5,564 nt of DNA from Victivallis vadensis (GCA_020718525.1 DYRX01000273.1:1-5564); one strand, 5' to 3'. Positions 1-5,090 are shown, counted from the first letter of the stretch. Notes: generated by a model not told the origin, from the sequence alone. Translations and numbers: made by a program.

Positions 1-4
1 GTTG

Positions 5-36
5 TTGCACCCCTTCAGGGTGCAATTTCTTTTTTT
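5..36 (+). terminator. Intrinsic terminator-like hairpin plus T-tract
   Basis: TTGCACCC (5-12) pairs perfectly with GGGTGCAA (18-25) around a 5-nt loop, and the 3' side runs straight into TTTCTTTTTTTT (26-37). This is a good rho-independent terminator for plus-strand transcription entering from the left. It uses the left terminal repeat of the 263-bp element as its stem. The matching right end (241-263) has no T-tract, so it would not terminate the minus-strand operon the same way. Confidence 0.5.
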
Positions 37-47
37 TATTTCCTTTT

Positions 48-66
48 CCTAGGGCGTTGCCCTAGG
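48..66. repeat. Hairpin A: 8-bp stem, GTT loop
   Basis: CCTAGGGC (48-55), loop GTT, GCCCTAGG (59-66). It is followed by CTATGGAATG. The same architecture, with different but still perfectly paired arms, recurs in reverse at 200-218. Confidence 0.75.
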
Positions 67-97
67 CTATGGAATGTCAGTCCTTCAGCCTGAGAAA

Positions 98-144
98 GCA
101 TCCCCTTTAATCAGAGGGGGGTAAATTCCCCGATGCTTGCATCG
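98..144. repeat. Central competing hairpins of the 263-bp element
   Basis: Several mutually exclusive pairings overlap in the middle of the element. A C-run (102-105) can pair with the following G-run (115-120); that G-run can instead pair with CCCC at 128-131. CGATGC (131-136) pairs with GCATCG (139-144), and GCATC (98-102) can instead pair with GATGC (132-136). This is seen by eye only, without folding energies. It may be repeat structure with no regulatory role. Confidence 0.4.
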
Positions 145-199
145 CGGTAGTTCATTTCATCTATTGTTGTTTTCACCCTGAAGGGGTGGCATTCCTTAG

Positions 200-218
200 C
201 CCAGCCCAACGGGCTGGG
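200..218. repeat. Hairpin A': mirrored copy with compensatory arm changes
   Basis: CCCAGCCC (200-207), loop AAC, GGGCTGGG (211-218). Read on the minus strand this is an 8-bp stem with a GTT loop followed by GCTAAGGAATG, matching the layout of the hairpin at 48-66. The arms differ between copies at several positions, yet both stems remain fully paired. Confidence 0.75.
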
Positions 219-263
219 ATAAGATTAATCAGAAATTCCAGCACCCTGAAGGGGTGCAACAAC

Positions 264-316
264 TACTAGTCTGAATTATTAAAGAGACATAGTATCGTTA
301 TTTAGGAAACAGGACA
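264..316. other. Short spacer between repeat element and FHA gene
   Basis: This is AT-rich sequence downstream (minus-strand sense) of the FHA stop codon. I see no clear terminator hairpin with a T-run for the operon here. Transcripts probably run into the palindromic element at 1-263, whose hairpins could protect or define the 3' end (inference). Confidence 0.4.
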
Positions 317-928
317 CTAGCGCATTCCTGCTCTGAAATGTTCGAGAATCCGGATTATTTCCGATGTGATAAGATAAAGAGTCCTAGACTTGCAGACGTG
401 CATGAGATAGATCGAAAGGATTGTCAGATTGACCGCTACGAGTACCACCGTCGTCGCCAGGCGCAGACGGCGTATCTTTTCGGCCTTCAGCTTTTTTGCA
501 AGAAGGGCCATTTCCTGGCTCAGCCTCGCCTTCAGATAGGTCTCCATCTTCTCGTCTTTTCCGCCAGCAGATCGGTCGGCGGCGGGCGCGGACTTTTTAT
601 CCGGTTTTGCGTCCACGGAAACCTGTGACGCTTCAAATTTTATTATGTCGCCTCCGAAAGATATTACATCTCCATCGGAAAGTTTGGAGAATCCTGCGAT
701 TTTTTTTCCATTCAGCCTTGTTCCATTGGAGCTTCCCAAATCTCTGATAAGCCAGGAGAGATCCTCCGAAAATTCGATCTTGGCGTGATAGCGCGAAGCT
801 CCTTCGCAGGAAAGCCTTATGTCGTTGTCGCTTTCCCTGCCAATGAAGGATCCCGGACTTTTCACAGGCAGAGACTTGCCCGAGTCCCTTCCCTCGATGA
901 ATGTGACTTTCGCCTCGATGCTGTTCAT
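317..928 (-). CDS. C-terminally anchored FHA-domain protein
   Basis: The protein is 203 aa. An N-terminal forkhead-associated domain covers about residues 5-100, with the usual landmarks: G30-R31, S45-x-x-H48-A49, D63-L64-G65-S66-x-N68-G69-T70, N73-G74 and L83-x-D85-G86-D87. These are the conserved positions FHA domains use to bind phosphothreonine peptides. A Lys/Ala/Pro linker (about 101-127) leads to a basic amphipathic stretch (128-156) and one hydrophobic segment (157-178), then about 25 residues. There is no N-terminal signal, so the FHA domain should sit in the cytoplasm on a C-terminal membrane anchor. The ATG lies 9 bp after the ABC permease stop, so it is probably the last gene of the operon. 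The nearest SD-like AAGGA is about 15 nt upstream, which is weak and suggests coupling to permease translation. The fold is clear; the partner is unknown. A role as phospho-dependent adaptor for the exporter is inference. Confidence 0.9.
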   Translation of the reverse strand: MNSIEAKVTFIEGRDSGKSLPVKSPGSFIGRESDNDIRLSCEGASRYHAKIEFSEDLSWLIRDLGSSNGTRLNGKKIAGFSKLSDGDVISFGGDIIKFEASQVSVDAKPDKKSAPAADRSAGGKDEKMETYLKARLSQEMALLAKKLKAEKIRRLRLATTVVLVAVNLTILSIYLMHVCKSRTLYLITSEIIRILEHFRAGMR

Positions 929-937
929 GATGAAAAA

Positions 938-1801
938 CTATATGTCCTTGTTTTTAAAGGAGAGGGCGGCTATTGCCAGATATGACAAGGTGTACGCCAA
1001 AATCATTGTCCCGTCGTCGAGGAGGGCCTGCCATTCGATTTTTGGCGCCATGACATGCTTCCATGCCATGAGATAGCGCGTCGGCAGATAGCGCTGAAGA
1101 CTTTCCATGAATGGCATCGCGTCGAGTATGTAGCTGGTGAAATAGATGCCCAGCGGAATGATTATGGCAAGAGTCAGCTTCCTGAACAGCATGGAGAAAA
1201 GGATGAAGAGCGCGGCGATTGAAACGAGCGAATAGCCTGCGAAAAAATATGAGAGCAGAAGCCGATTCCACGCTTCGGAGCCTTGCATTATATATATGCT
1301 TCCGCCTTTCCCGAGAAATGCCGGGCCGAAGACCAGGACGTCGCCTGAAAAGCCGAAAAGGAGAGCACCGCAGGCGAGACTCAGTCCCAGCAGAAATGCC
1401 AGACAAATATAGGCATAAATTGATATTGCGCAAAGCTTTGCTATCAATATTCTCGCCCGCCCCGACGGGCGTATCGCCATCATTCTGATTTGCCCCGACT
1501 CGAACTCGCCGGCAAAAAGCGAGGCGGCAAGTATCCCTACCATCATCGGAAGGAGTATATAGATTCCCGGCAGAAGAACTGTCTGCGAAAATGAAACCCC
1601 GTTGATCAGCTCGTTCACCAGGCGTCCGCTGAAGCGCCTCTCCGCATGGCGCTCCATGCGGAGGCTGATCCCGACCGAGCAGAGTCCGACCAGCAGGGCA
1701 AGAACCCCGCCTCCGACGAGCGCATGCCTCTGCCTGAAGATCTTGACTAGTTCAAAACCTGTCAGAAGAGGTATTTTTCCGATCTTTTCCAGTATATTCA
1801 A
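938..1801 (-). CDS. ABC-2 type transporter permease
   Basis: With the TTG at 1801 as start the protein is 287 aa. Hydrophobic segments lie near residues 27-47, 75-96, 118-150, 182-206, 209-229 and 264-282, about six helices as in ABC-2 permeases. Residues 98-122 (GEFESGQ...RPSGR...AK) match the cytoplasmic ABC-2 signature between helices 2 and 3, and the protein ends in the typical F-K-N-K-D-I. Reading the frame back to the ATG at 1864 would overlap the ATPase gene by 113 bp. The TTG at 1801 is better: GAGGAG lies 7 nt upstream, the overlap falls to 50 bp, and the N-terminus becomes a normal pre-helix (E17-L18-V19-K20). It forms the membrane channel for the upstream ATPase. The substrate cannot be told; relatives with BcrA-like ATPases include peptide-antibiotic exporters and general envelope transporters. 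Confidence 0.9.
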   Translation of the reverse strand: MNILEKIGKIPLLTGFELVKIFRQRHALVGGGVLALLVGLCSVGISLRMERHAERRFSGRLVNELINGVSFSQTVLLPGIYILLPMMVGILAASLFAGEFESGQIRMMAIRPSGRARILIAKLCAISIYAYICLAFLLGLSLACGALLFGFSGDVLVFGPAFLGKGGSIYIMQGSEAWNRLLLSYFFAGYSLVSIAALFILFSMLFRKLTLAIIIPLGIYFTSYILDAMPFMESLQRYLPTRYLMAWKHVMAPKIEWQALLDDGTMILAYTLSYLAIAALSFKNKDI

Positions 1802-2693
1802 CGAATATCTCCTCGAGGCTTGTTTTACGTTTGCCAACTGACAGGATTTTAACGGATTCCGCAACGAGGGAGAAGACGAGATCCGGGATATCGCCTTCGT
1901 CTCCGGGAATTAGGAACTTGCCTGATTCGCCTTCGACTCTTTTGCAGTTAATTTCTTTTTTCGAGCAGAATGACAAGAATGCGTCCGGCTGATCTGTTTT
2001 GAGCTCGATACAGCGCTGGGATTCAAGCAGATCTGACACGGAGGACTCGCAAATGAGCCTGCCCTTGTCAATGATTGCGACTCTGTCGCATATGCTCTCG
2101 ACTTCGCCCAGCATGTGGCTCGATATGAAAAACGTTATGCCCTCTTGAGCGCAAAGTCTTCGTATCAAAGATCTTACTCCTGCAATCCCATGCGGATCCA
2201 GACCGTTTGTCGGTTCGTCCAAGAAGATGAGCCTGCTTGCCGGGAGGAGGGCTTGGGCTATCCCGAGCCTCTGCTTCATTCCGTAGGAGAATGCTCCGAC
2301 TCTTTTGTGTGCGACTTCGGTGAGCCCGACAGTCTCCAGCGTCTTCCATATCTGGGCGGCAGGAAGCTTGGCGCTTATTCTCGAAAGATAATAGAGATTC
2401 TCATAGGCGGTCAGATATTCGAAGAAAGATGGGGCTTCTATCACTGCTCCGACCATGCTCAAAATCTCGTCCTTCTGACGGAAAAGATCCTTGCCGAGCA
2501 GTTCCGCCTTGCCGGAATCCGGCATGGAAAGACCCAGCAAAATGCGCATCATCGTCGTCTTTCCCGCGCCATTTGGTCCAAGAAAGCCGAACACGGAATT
2601 CGAACGGACGCTCAGGCTTATCCCGTCAACGGCGGTGAATCTGCCATATCTCTTTACAATGTTTTCCGCCATGATTGCGACTGAATCACTCAA
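1752..2693 (-). CDS. ABC transporter ATP-binding protein, BcrA/LanF-like
   Basis: The protein is 313 aa. Nucleotide-binding landmarks, in order: Walker A G39-P-N-G-A-G-K45-T46; signature F135-S-Y-G-M-K-Q-R142; Walker B L155-I-F-L-D159-E160; D-loop G164-L-D-P167; switch histidine H193. The Q-loop position reads V84-I-E86-A-P: glutamate replaces the usual glutamine. This 'E-loop' is characteristic of lantibiotic-immunity (LanF) and bacitracin-type (BcrA) ATPases, and the F-S-Y-G-M-K-Q-R signature fits the same branch. The roughly 100-residue C-terminal extension (about 215-313) is typical of ABC-2 partners. The start is TTG at 2693, with GGAGGTG upstream; the alternative ATG at residue 8 has no visible SD. 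The gene overlaps the pseudopilin stop by 8 bp and the permease start by 50 bp. It powers the exporter; antibiotic immunity is possible but not shown, since no lantibiotic genes are nearby. Confidence 0.93.
   Translation of the reverse strand: MSDSVAIMAENIVKRYGRFTAVDGISLSVRSNSVFGFLGPNGAGKTTMMRILLGLSMPDSGKAELLGKDLFRQKDEILSMVGAVIEAPSFFEYLTAYENLYYLSRISAKLPAAQIWKTLETVGLTEVAHKRVGAFSYGMKQRLGIAQALLPASRLIFLDEPTNGLDPHGIAGVRSLIRRLCAQEGITFFISSHMLGEVESICDRVAIIDKGRLICESSVSDLLESQRCIELKTDQPDAFLSFCSKKEINCKRVEGESGKFLIPGDEGDIPDLVFSLVAESVKILSVGKRKTSLEEIFVEYTGKDRKNTSSDRF
1809..1814 (-). promoter_or_regulatory. Shine-Dalgarno deciding the TTG start of the permease
   Basis: GAGGAG on the minus strand (CTCCTC on plus), with 7 nt (1802-1808) before TTG at 1801-1799. 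No similar site precedes the in-frame ATG at 1864. The site lies inside the ATPase coding region, consistent with translational coupling. Confidence 0.7.
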
Positions 2694-3201
2694 TGAGCAC
2701 CTCCAGAGATTCTTTGACGGAAGAATCCGGGTACAGATAATTTCTTCCTTTGGGCTTGTGAAATGCCATCGCGTCGCCCATCATCGGGACTGACAGGAGG
2801 ATTTCGGCTATCCCCAGCTTCGGCTTGTCTATCTGCTTTCCGTTCAGCCAGGCATTCCATTCGTAGCTCGATCCATATCTGGAAAAGAAACTCTGTCCGT
2901 CGTAAATCTCTTCCGTGTCTGAAGGGCAGTGGTAGATATTCTTCGTGTTGAGATCTATCACGGCGTTGATCGCGTCTGGATCGCCGGGGCCGGACGGTAT
3001 TCTCAGGCAGACCGGCAGACAGCCGCCGCTTTCGGAGCAGTATGCGCTGATTGCAGTTCCAATCTGCCTAAGGTTGCTGATGCACGAGCTTCTAAGGGCG
3101 CGCTCACGGCTTTTTGAGAGCATAGGAAAAAGCATGCCCGCCAAAATGGATATGACGCCGATGACCACCAGCAGTTCTACAATTGTAAATGCCTTCTTCA
3201 A
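2686..3201 (-). CDS. Type II pseudopilin (prepilin-type N-terminal methylation domain)
   Basis: The protein is 171 aa. A short basic leader (M-K-K-A4) precedes F5-T-I-V-E9-L-L and a hydrophobic helix to about residue 28, the class III prepilin signal; E9 is the conserved Glu5 of the mature protein. The residue before the cleavage site is Ala rather than the usual Gly. The globular part has Y90-H-C-P-S-D95, S112-Y-E-W-N116 and a C-terminal H148...R-N154-Y-L-Y-P-D159-S, which resembles the H-X9-DG tail of Lentisphaerota/Planctomycete pseudopilins with DG changed to DS. The start is TTG: the leader begins exactly there, and TTGA overlaps the upstream TGA stop. The SD is weak, so initiation probably relies on coupling. 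No prepilin peptidase, secretin or pilus ATPase is in the window, so its machine must be elsewhere. Pseudopilins of this kind are often numerous in these genomes. Family certain, function unknown. Confidence 0.9.
   Translation of the reverse strand: MKKAFTIVELLVVIGVISILAGMLFPMLSKSRERALRSSCISNLRQIGTAISAYCSESGGCLPVCLRIPSGPGDPDAINAVIDLNTKNIYHCPSDTEEIYDGQSFFSRYGSSYEWNAWLNGKQIDKPKLGIAEILLSVPMMGDAMAFHKPKGRNYLYPDSSVKESLEVLIE
2698..2704 (-). promoter_or_regulatory. Strong Shine-Dalgarno for the TTG start of the ATPase
   Basis: GGAGGTG on the minus strand (CACCTCC on plus) lies 4 nt before TTG at 2693, with the GGAGG core 6 nt away. It lies inside the last codons of the pseudopilin gene and supports the TTG over the internal ATG at 2672. 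Confidence 0.75.
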
Positions 3202-3725
3202 AGATTTCCGATCCCGCTTAGTATTTCATTCACAAGAGGATCGAGGAGCTCCCTTTCCTGCGGAGTGAATTCGGAGTAGTAGAAGGATATGGATTTCCGG
3301 ATTCTCTCCTTGCCTTCCGGAGAGCTGAGACGCTCCCTTATTCTCGCCTTTTCAGCTTCGTCAAGACGTGCAAAATTTTTCCTCGACTCCGCGATCATCC
3401 TGTCAACATGCTCCCTTTTCTCCTCGATGCTCATCTCCTTCATTTTCTCTCTCGCCTCTTGCAGGCGCTCGCGCATGATCTCGTTCATCAGACGCTCTTT
3501 CGTCTCGGGGCTCAGCTTGTCGAAAGCCTTTCTCAGCTCCTTCATCTTTTCCGGATCAGGCCTTTCACCAAGGGGAGTTTCAAGAAAAGCATCTTTTAGA
3601 GAGACAAAAGACTCGTCCTCCTCGGACGGGCGAAGAGCTCCATAAACGATCAGTCCCGCCAAGACAAGCGAAAAAAATGCGATCAGCATCTTTCTCTTTC
3701 TTCTGATCCCAGCCGCGTCGCTCAT
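3198..3725 (-). CDS. Membrane-anchored charged coiled-coil protein, unknown function
   Basis: With the ATG at 3725 the protein is 175 aa: a basic cytoplasmic start (R8-R-K-R-K12), one hydrophobic helix (about 13-31), then a very charged, Glu/Arg/Lys-rich helical region (about 56-145) likely to form coiled coils, ending in a motif around T154-P-Q-E-R...L-D-P163. It contains repeated L-S-P-E / S-I-E-E / T-P-Q-E helix caps. I do not recognise a named family; the look recalls periplasmic CpxP/Spy-like or DUF3106-like helical proteins, but this is not demonstrated. The orientation rule (basic residues inside) puts the coiled coil outside the cytoplasmic membrane. The ATG has AAGGG about 10 nt upstream. 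The frame stays open to an ATG at 3851, adding 42 residues of low-quality sequence with no SD, which I reject as start. First gene of the operon; its TGA overlaps the TTG of the pseudopilin. Confidence 0.75.
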   Translation of the reverse strand: MSDAAGIRRKRKMLIAFFSLVLAGLIVYGALRPSEEDESFVSLKDAFLETPLGERPDPEKMKELRKAFDKLSPETKERLMNEIMRERLQEAREKMKEMSIEEKREHVDRMIAESRKNFARLDEAEKARIRERLSSPEGKERIRKSISFYYSEFTPQERELLDPLVNEILSGIGNL

Positions 3726-3913
3726 ATTTATCAATCCCTTCTGCTGAAGAACAAGAACGCCGCCTAAAATAGCTTCTATTCCATTTCTTTCCAGTCGCCC
3801 TTGCGCATGCAAAAAACGCATTCTGCTTGATTTTGCTTTTTCACATGGCATATTTGCGGGAGATTTTCAAAGCAGACAAGTCTTGGTCACGCAATTAAAT
3901 AGGTTGCAGTCGG
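3726..3913. promoter_or_regulatory. Divergent intergenic region between the operon and the RodZ-like gene
   Basis: The 188 bp between the two divergent starts should hold promoters for both sides. The best plus-strand match I find is TTGATT (3827-3832) and TATTTG (3851-3856) with 18-bp spacing, which is weak. No convincing minus-strand -35/-10 pair is visible. A small symmetric site TTGC-GCAT-GCAA lies at 3801-3812. The RodZ-like ATG has only a poor SD. Confidence 0.4.
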
Positions 3914-4834
3914 ATGGAAAAAGAAAGAGACGAACTTTTTGAGCTTGACTCTGTTTCTCCGGATTCGCAGAAACCGGTGGAACCGGCTCCTGCCGTCGCG
4001 CCCGAGCAGACTCAGATTCCCGCCGCCGTCAAAAAGCCGGTGAAGCTGAGCCCTGCCAAAGCGCGTTCTCCAGCCGAGAACGCAAAGACGGATGACGCTT
4101 CGTCTTCAAGCAACAATGCGGAATCTCCACTGCGGGAAGCACCAAAAAACGTCTTGTCTGCCCTAGATTTATCCGAAAATAATTTGGATAAAAATCTCCA
4201 GGCGGCAGTGGACACATCCTCCCATTGCGTGCTGAAAAGTTCGCCGCGCGGAGAAAGTCCCGGACAAATATTTCTCGAAGCAAGAACGCGGCTCAAAATC
4301 GGGATTGATCAGGTTTCGCACAAGACAAGGATATCCAAGCAGTTCATCGAATCCATCGAAAGAGACGATTACAGCTCTCTGCCCGCGCCGGTATTCGTCA
4401 CTGCATATATAAAGGCTCTCTGCGAATATTACGGCATCAGCGAAAAGCAAAGTCAAATCCTGCAAAGCCTTGGAACAACAGAAAAATTCCGCCCGGTGCC
4501 AGATGAGATCATCGAAAGCATACACAGGGGAAGGCAGGTCAATCAGGAAGCGGAGAAAAAGCTGAGCATCATGCTGACTGTCGTTGGAATCACCCTTCTG
4601 ATCCTGATCACCCTGTCGGCTTATTTTGTATCGAGGCAGATGAAAAAGAACGAAGCCTCCTCAGCTCCTCCTGCAAACAGCGGAACGGAGGCTGGCGCTC
4701 CCGCCAAACCAAATCCTCTCCTCTCAAGCGAGTCCTACAAGGCGCATTCCGAGGACATTAAGATCAAATTCACCTATCCTCAGTTCATCAACCAGCACGA
4801 GCTGACGATAAAGACCAGCGAAGAAAAAAAGTAG
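3914..4834 (+). CDS. RodZ-like HTH_25 membrane protein
   Basis: The protein is 306 aa. Residues 1-112 are a low-complexity Pro/Ala/Ser/Lys-rich linker. A helix-turn-helix domain of the HTH_25/RodZ type follows at about 115-175: the opening G-Q-I-F-L-E-A-R, the Q133-V-S-H-K-T-R-I-S turn, the I-E-S-I-E-R-D-D-Y-S-S-L-P segment and the A-Y-I-K-A-L-C-E-Y-Y-G-I end are diagnostic. A basic segment precedes one transmembrane helix (about 217-239), then about 65 residues predicted outside. RodZ proteins link MreB to the cell-wall elongation machinery through the cytoplasmic HTH domain. Classical RodZ has the HTH at its very N-terminus and a larger periplasmic domain. Here a long linker comes first and the outer part is short, so this is a relative rather than a proven RodZ. 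It is transcribed divergently from the exporter operon. Confidence 0.85.
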   Translation: MEKERDELFELDSVSPDSQKPVEPAPAVAPEQTQIPAAVKKPVKLSPAKARSPAENAKTDDASSSSNNAESPLREAPKNVLSALDLSENNLDKNLQAAVDTSSHCVLKSSPRGESPGQIFLEARTRLKIGIDQVSHKTRISKQFIESIERDDYSSLPAPVFVTAYIKALCEYYGISEKQSQILQSLGTTEKFRPVPDEIIESIHRGRQVNQEAEKKLSIMLTVVGITLLILITLSAYFVSRQMKKNEASSAPPANSGTEAGAPAKPNPLLSSESYKAHSEDIKIKFTYPQFINQHELTIKTSEEKK

Positions 4835-4844
4835 GCTCTTGCCA

Positions 4845-4866
4845 GAACCGCTCCGCTGTGAACGAA
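4845..4866 (+). repeat. 22-bp inverted repeat, left copy
   Basis: It begins GAACCGCTCCGCTGTG and ends AACGAA; it is a perfect reverse complement of 5185-5206. It starts 11 bp after the RodZ-like stop codon. Flanking bases do not extend the match on either side. Confidence 0.85.
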
Positions 4867-4882
4867 AAAGTTTACAGTTGCC

Positions 4883-4906
4883 GGTCAGAAATATTGAATA
4901 TTGACC
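4883..4906. repeat. AT-rich inverted repeat
   Basis: GGTCA (4883-4887) and TGACC (4902-4906) flank AATATT-G-AATATT, giving a symmetric 24-bp site. It has no T-tract, so it is not a terminator. It could be an operator-like site or simply repeat structure. Confidence 0.4.
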
Positions 4907-4916
4907 TGAAGAAACG

Positions 4917-5063
4917 TCAGAGATCAGAAGCTCTGTGATTTTTCAGTGGCGCTTTTTTGCCGTTTTTAGCCGCGGCGCGGCTTTTCCGAAACGCTTTCTT
5001 CATGCTTCCGCCTGTGCCACTTTCGGCGAAAGTGGCATACTTGCCAAAAAGTGCAACTTTCAT
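4917..5063 (-). CDS. 48-aa basic small ORF inside the 22-bp-repeat segment
   Basis: ATG at 5063-5061, TGA at 4919-4917. The peptide starts MKVALFGKYATFAESG and continues through TGGSMKKAFRKSRAAAK, NGKKAPLK and NHRASDL. It is strongly basic in its second half, with K/R clusters at residues 22-27 and 33-37, and has no membrane segment. Two palindromes lie within it: the one at 5013-5039 encodes the A-T-F-A-E-S-G part and the one at 4968-4982 the S-R-A-A-A part. The SD is weak (GAG about 11 nt upstream), and a TATAAT lies about 53 bp upstream. The pattern loosely recalls short peptides that recur in intergenic repeats of related genomes; this is memory, not a search. It may be a real cationic small protein or a coincidental reading of a repeat. 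Confidence 0.35.
   Translation of the reverse strand: MKVALFGKYATFAESGTGGSMKKAFRKSRAAAKNGKKAPLKNHRASDL
4918..4943 (+). terminator. Weak terminator candidate after the RodZ-like gene
   Basis: CAGAG (4918-4922) pairs with CTCTG (4931-4935) around an 8-nt loop, followed by TGATTTTT. The stem is short. It lies 84 bp after the stop codon. Confidence 0.25.
4968..4985 (+). terminator. GC-rich hairpin with short T-run
   Basis: AGCCGC (4968-4973), loop GGC, GCGGCT (4977-4982), with a TTTT run at 4982-4985. It is a compact stem that could terminate plus-strand transcription from the RodZ-like gene better than the weaker hairpin before it. It also lies within the minus-strand small ORF. Confidence 0.35.
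5013..5039. repeat. Long perfect palindrome
   Basis: TGCCACTTTCG (5015-5025) is the exact reverse complement of CGAAAGTGGCA (5027-5037), separated by a single G. One GU and one TA pair extend the stem outwards to 5013 and 5039. Realistically it folds as a stem of about 11 bp with a CGGCG loop. There is no T-run on either strand, so it is not a terminator. It probably belongs to a dispersed palindrome family. Confidence 0.75.
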
Positions 5064-5090
5064 TTTCACATCTCAAATCTGCTAAGGATC

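Larger units (their letters stand above)
1..263. repeat. Compound inverted-repeat element, 263 bp, 23-bp perfect ends
   Basis: Positions 1-23 are the exact reverse complement of 241-263, and the match stops at base 24 versus 240. Inside lies a second, nested symmetry: the hairpin at 48-66 followed by GGAATG is mirrored by the hairpin at 200-218 preceded by CATTCC. The motif CACCCTGAAGGGGTG occurs at 174-188 and 242-256 and in reverse at 8-22; a diverged relative sits near 78-95. No ORF of useful length is present. The whole looks like a mosaic of REP-like dispersed palindromes, possibly a non-autonomous mobile element. The left end coincides with the window edge, so the element could extend further and any target-site duplication cannot be checked. 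Confidence 0.8.

Noticed and set aside
1..263. CRISPR array or tRNA-like structure
   Set aside because: Repeats are inverted and unevenly spaced with no direct repeat-spacer pattern; hairpins do not form a cloverleaf.
1802..1864. N-terminal extension of the permease to ATG 1864
   Set aside because: It would overlap the ATPase gene by 113 bp and adds sequence unlike an ABC-2 N-terminus, while TTG 1801 has GAGGAG at ideal spacing.
2115..2684. 189-codon plus-strand frame opposite the ABC ATPase
   Set aside because: It is antisense to a gene with all ABC motifs intact, and the predicted protein has no recognisable features.
3726..3851. 42-residue N-terminal extension of the coiled-coil protein to ATG 3851
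   Set aside because: No SD, poor protein character, and it would consume most of the divergent promoter region; the ATG at 3725 has AAGGG upstream and a normal membrane-anchor start.
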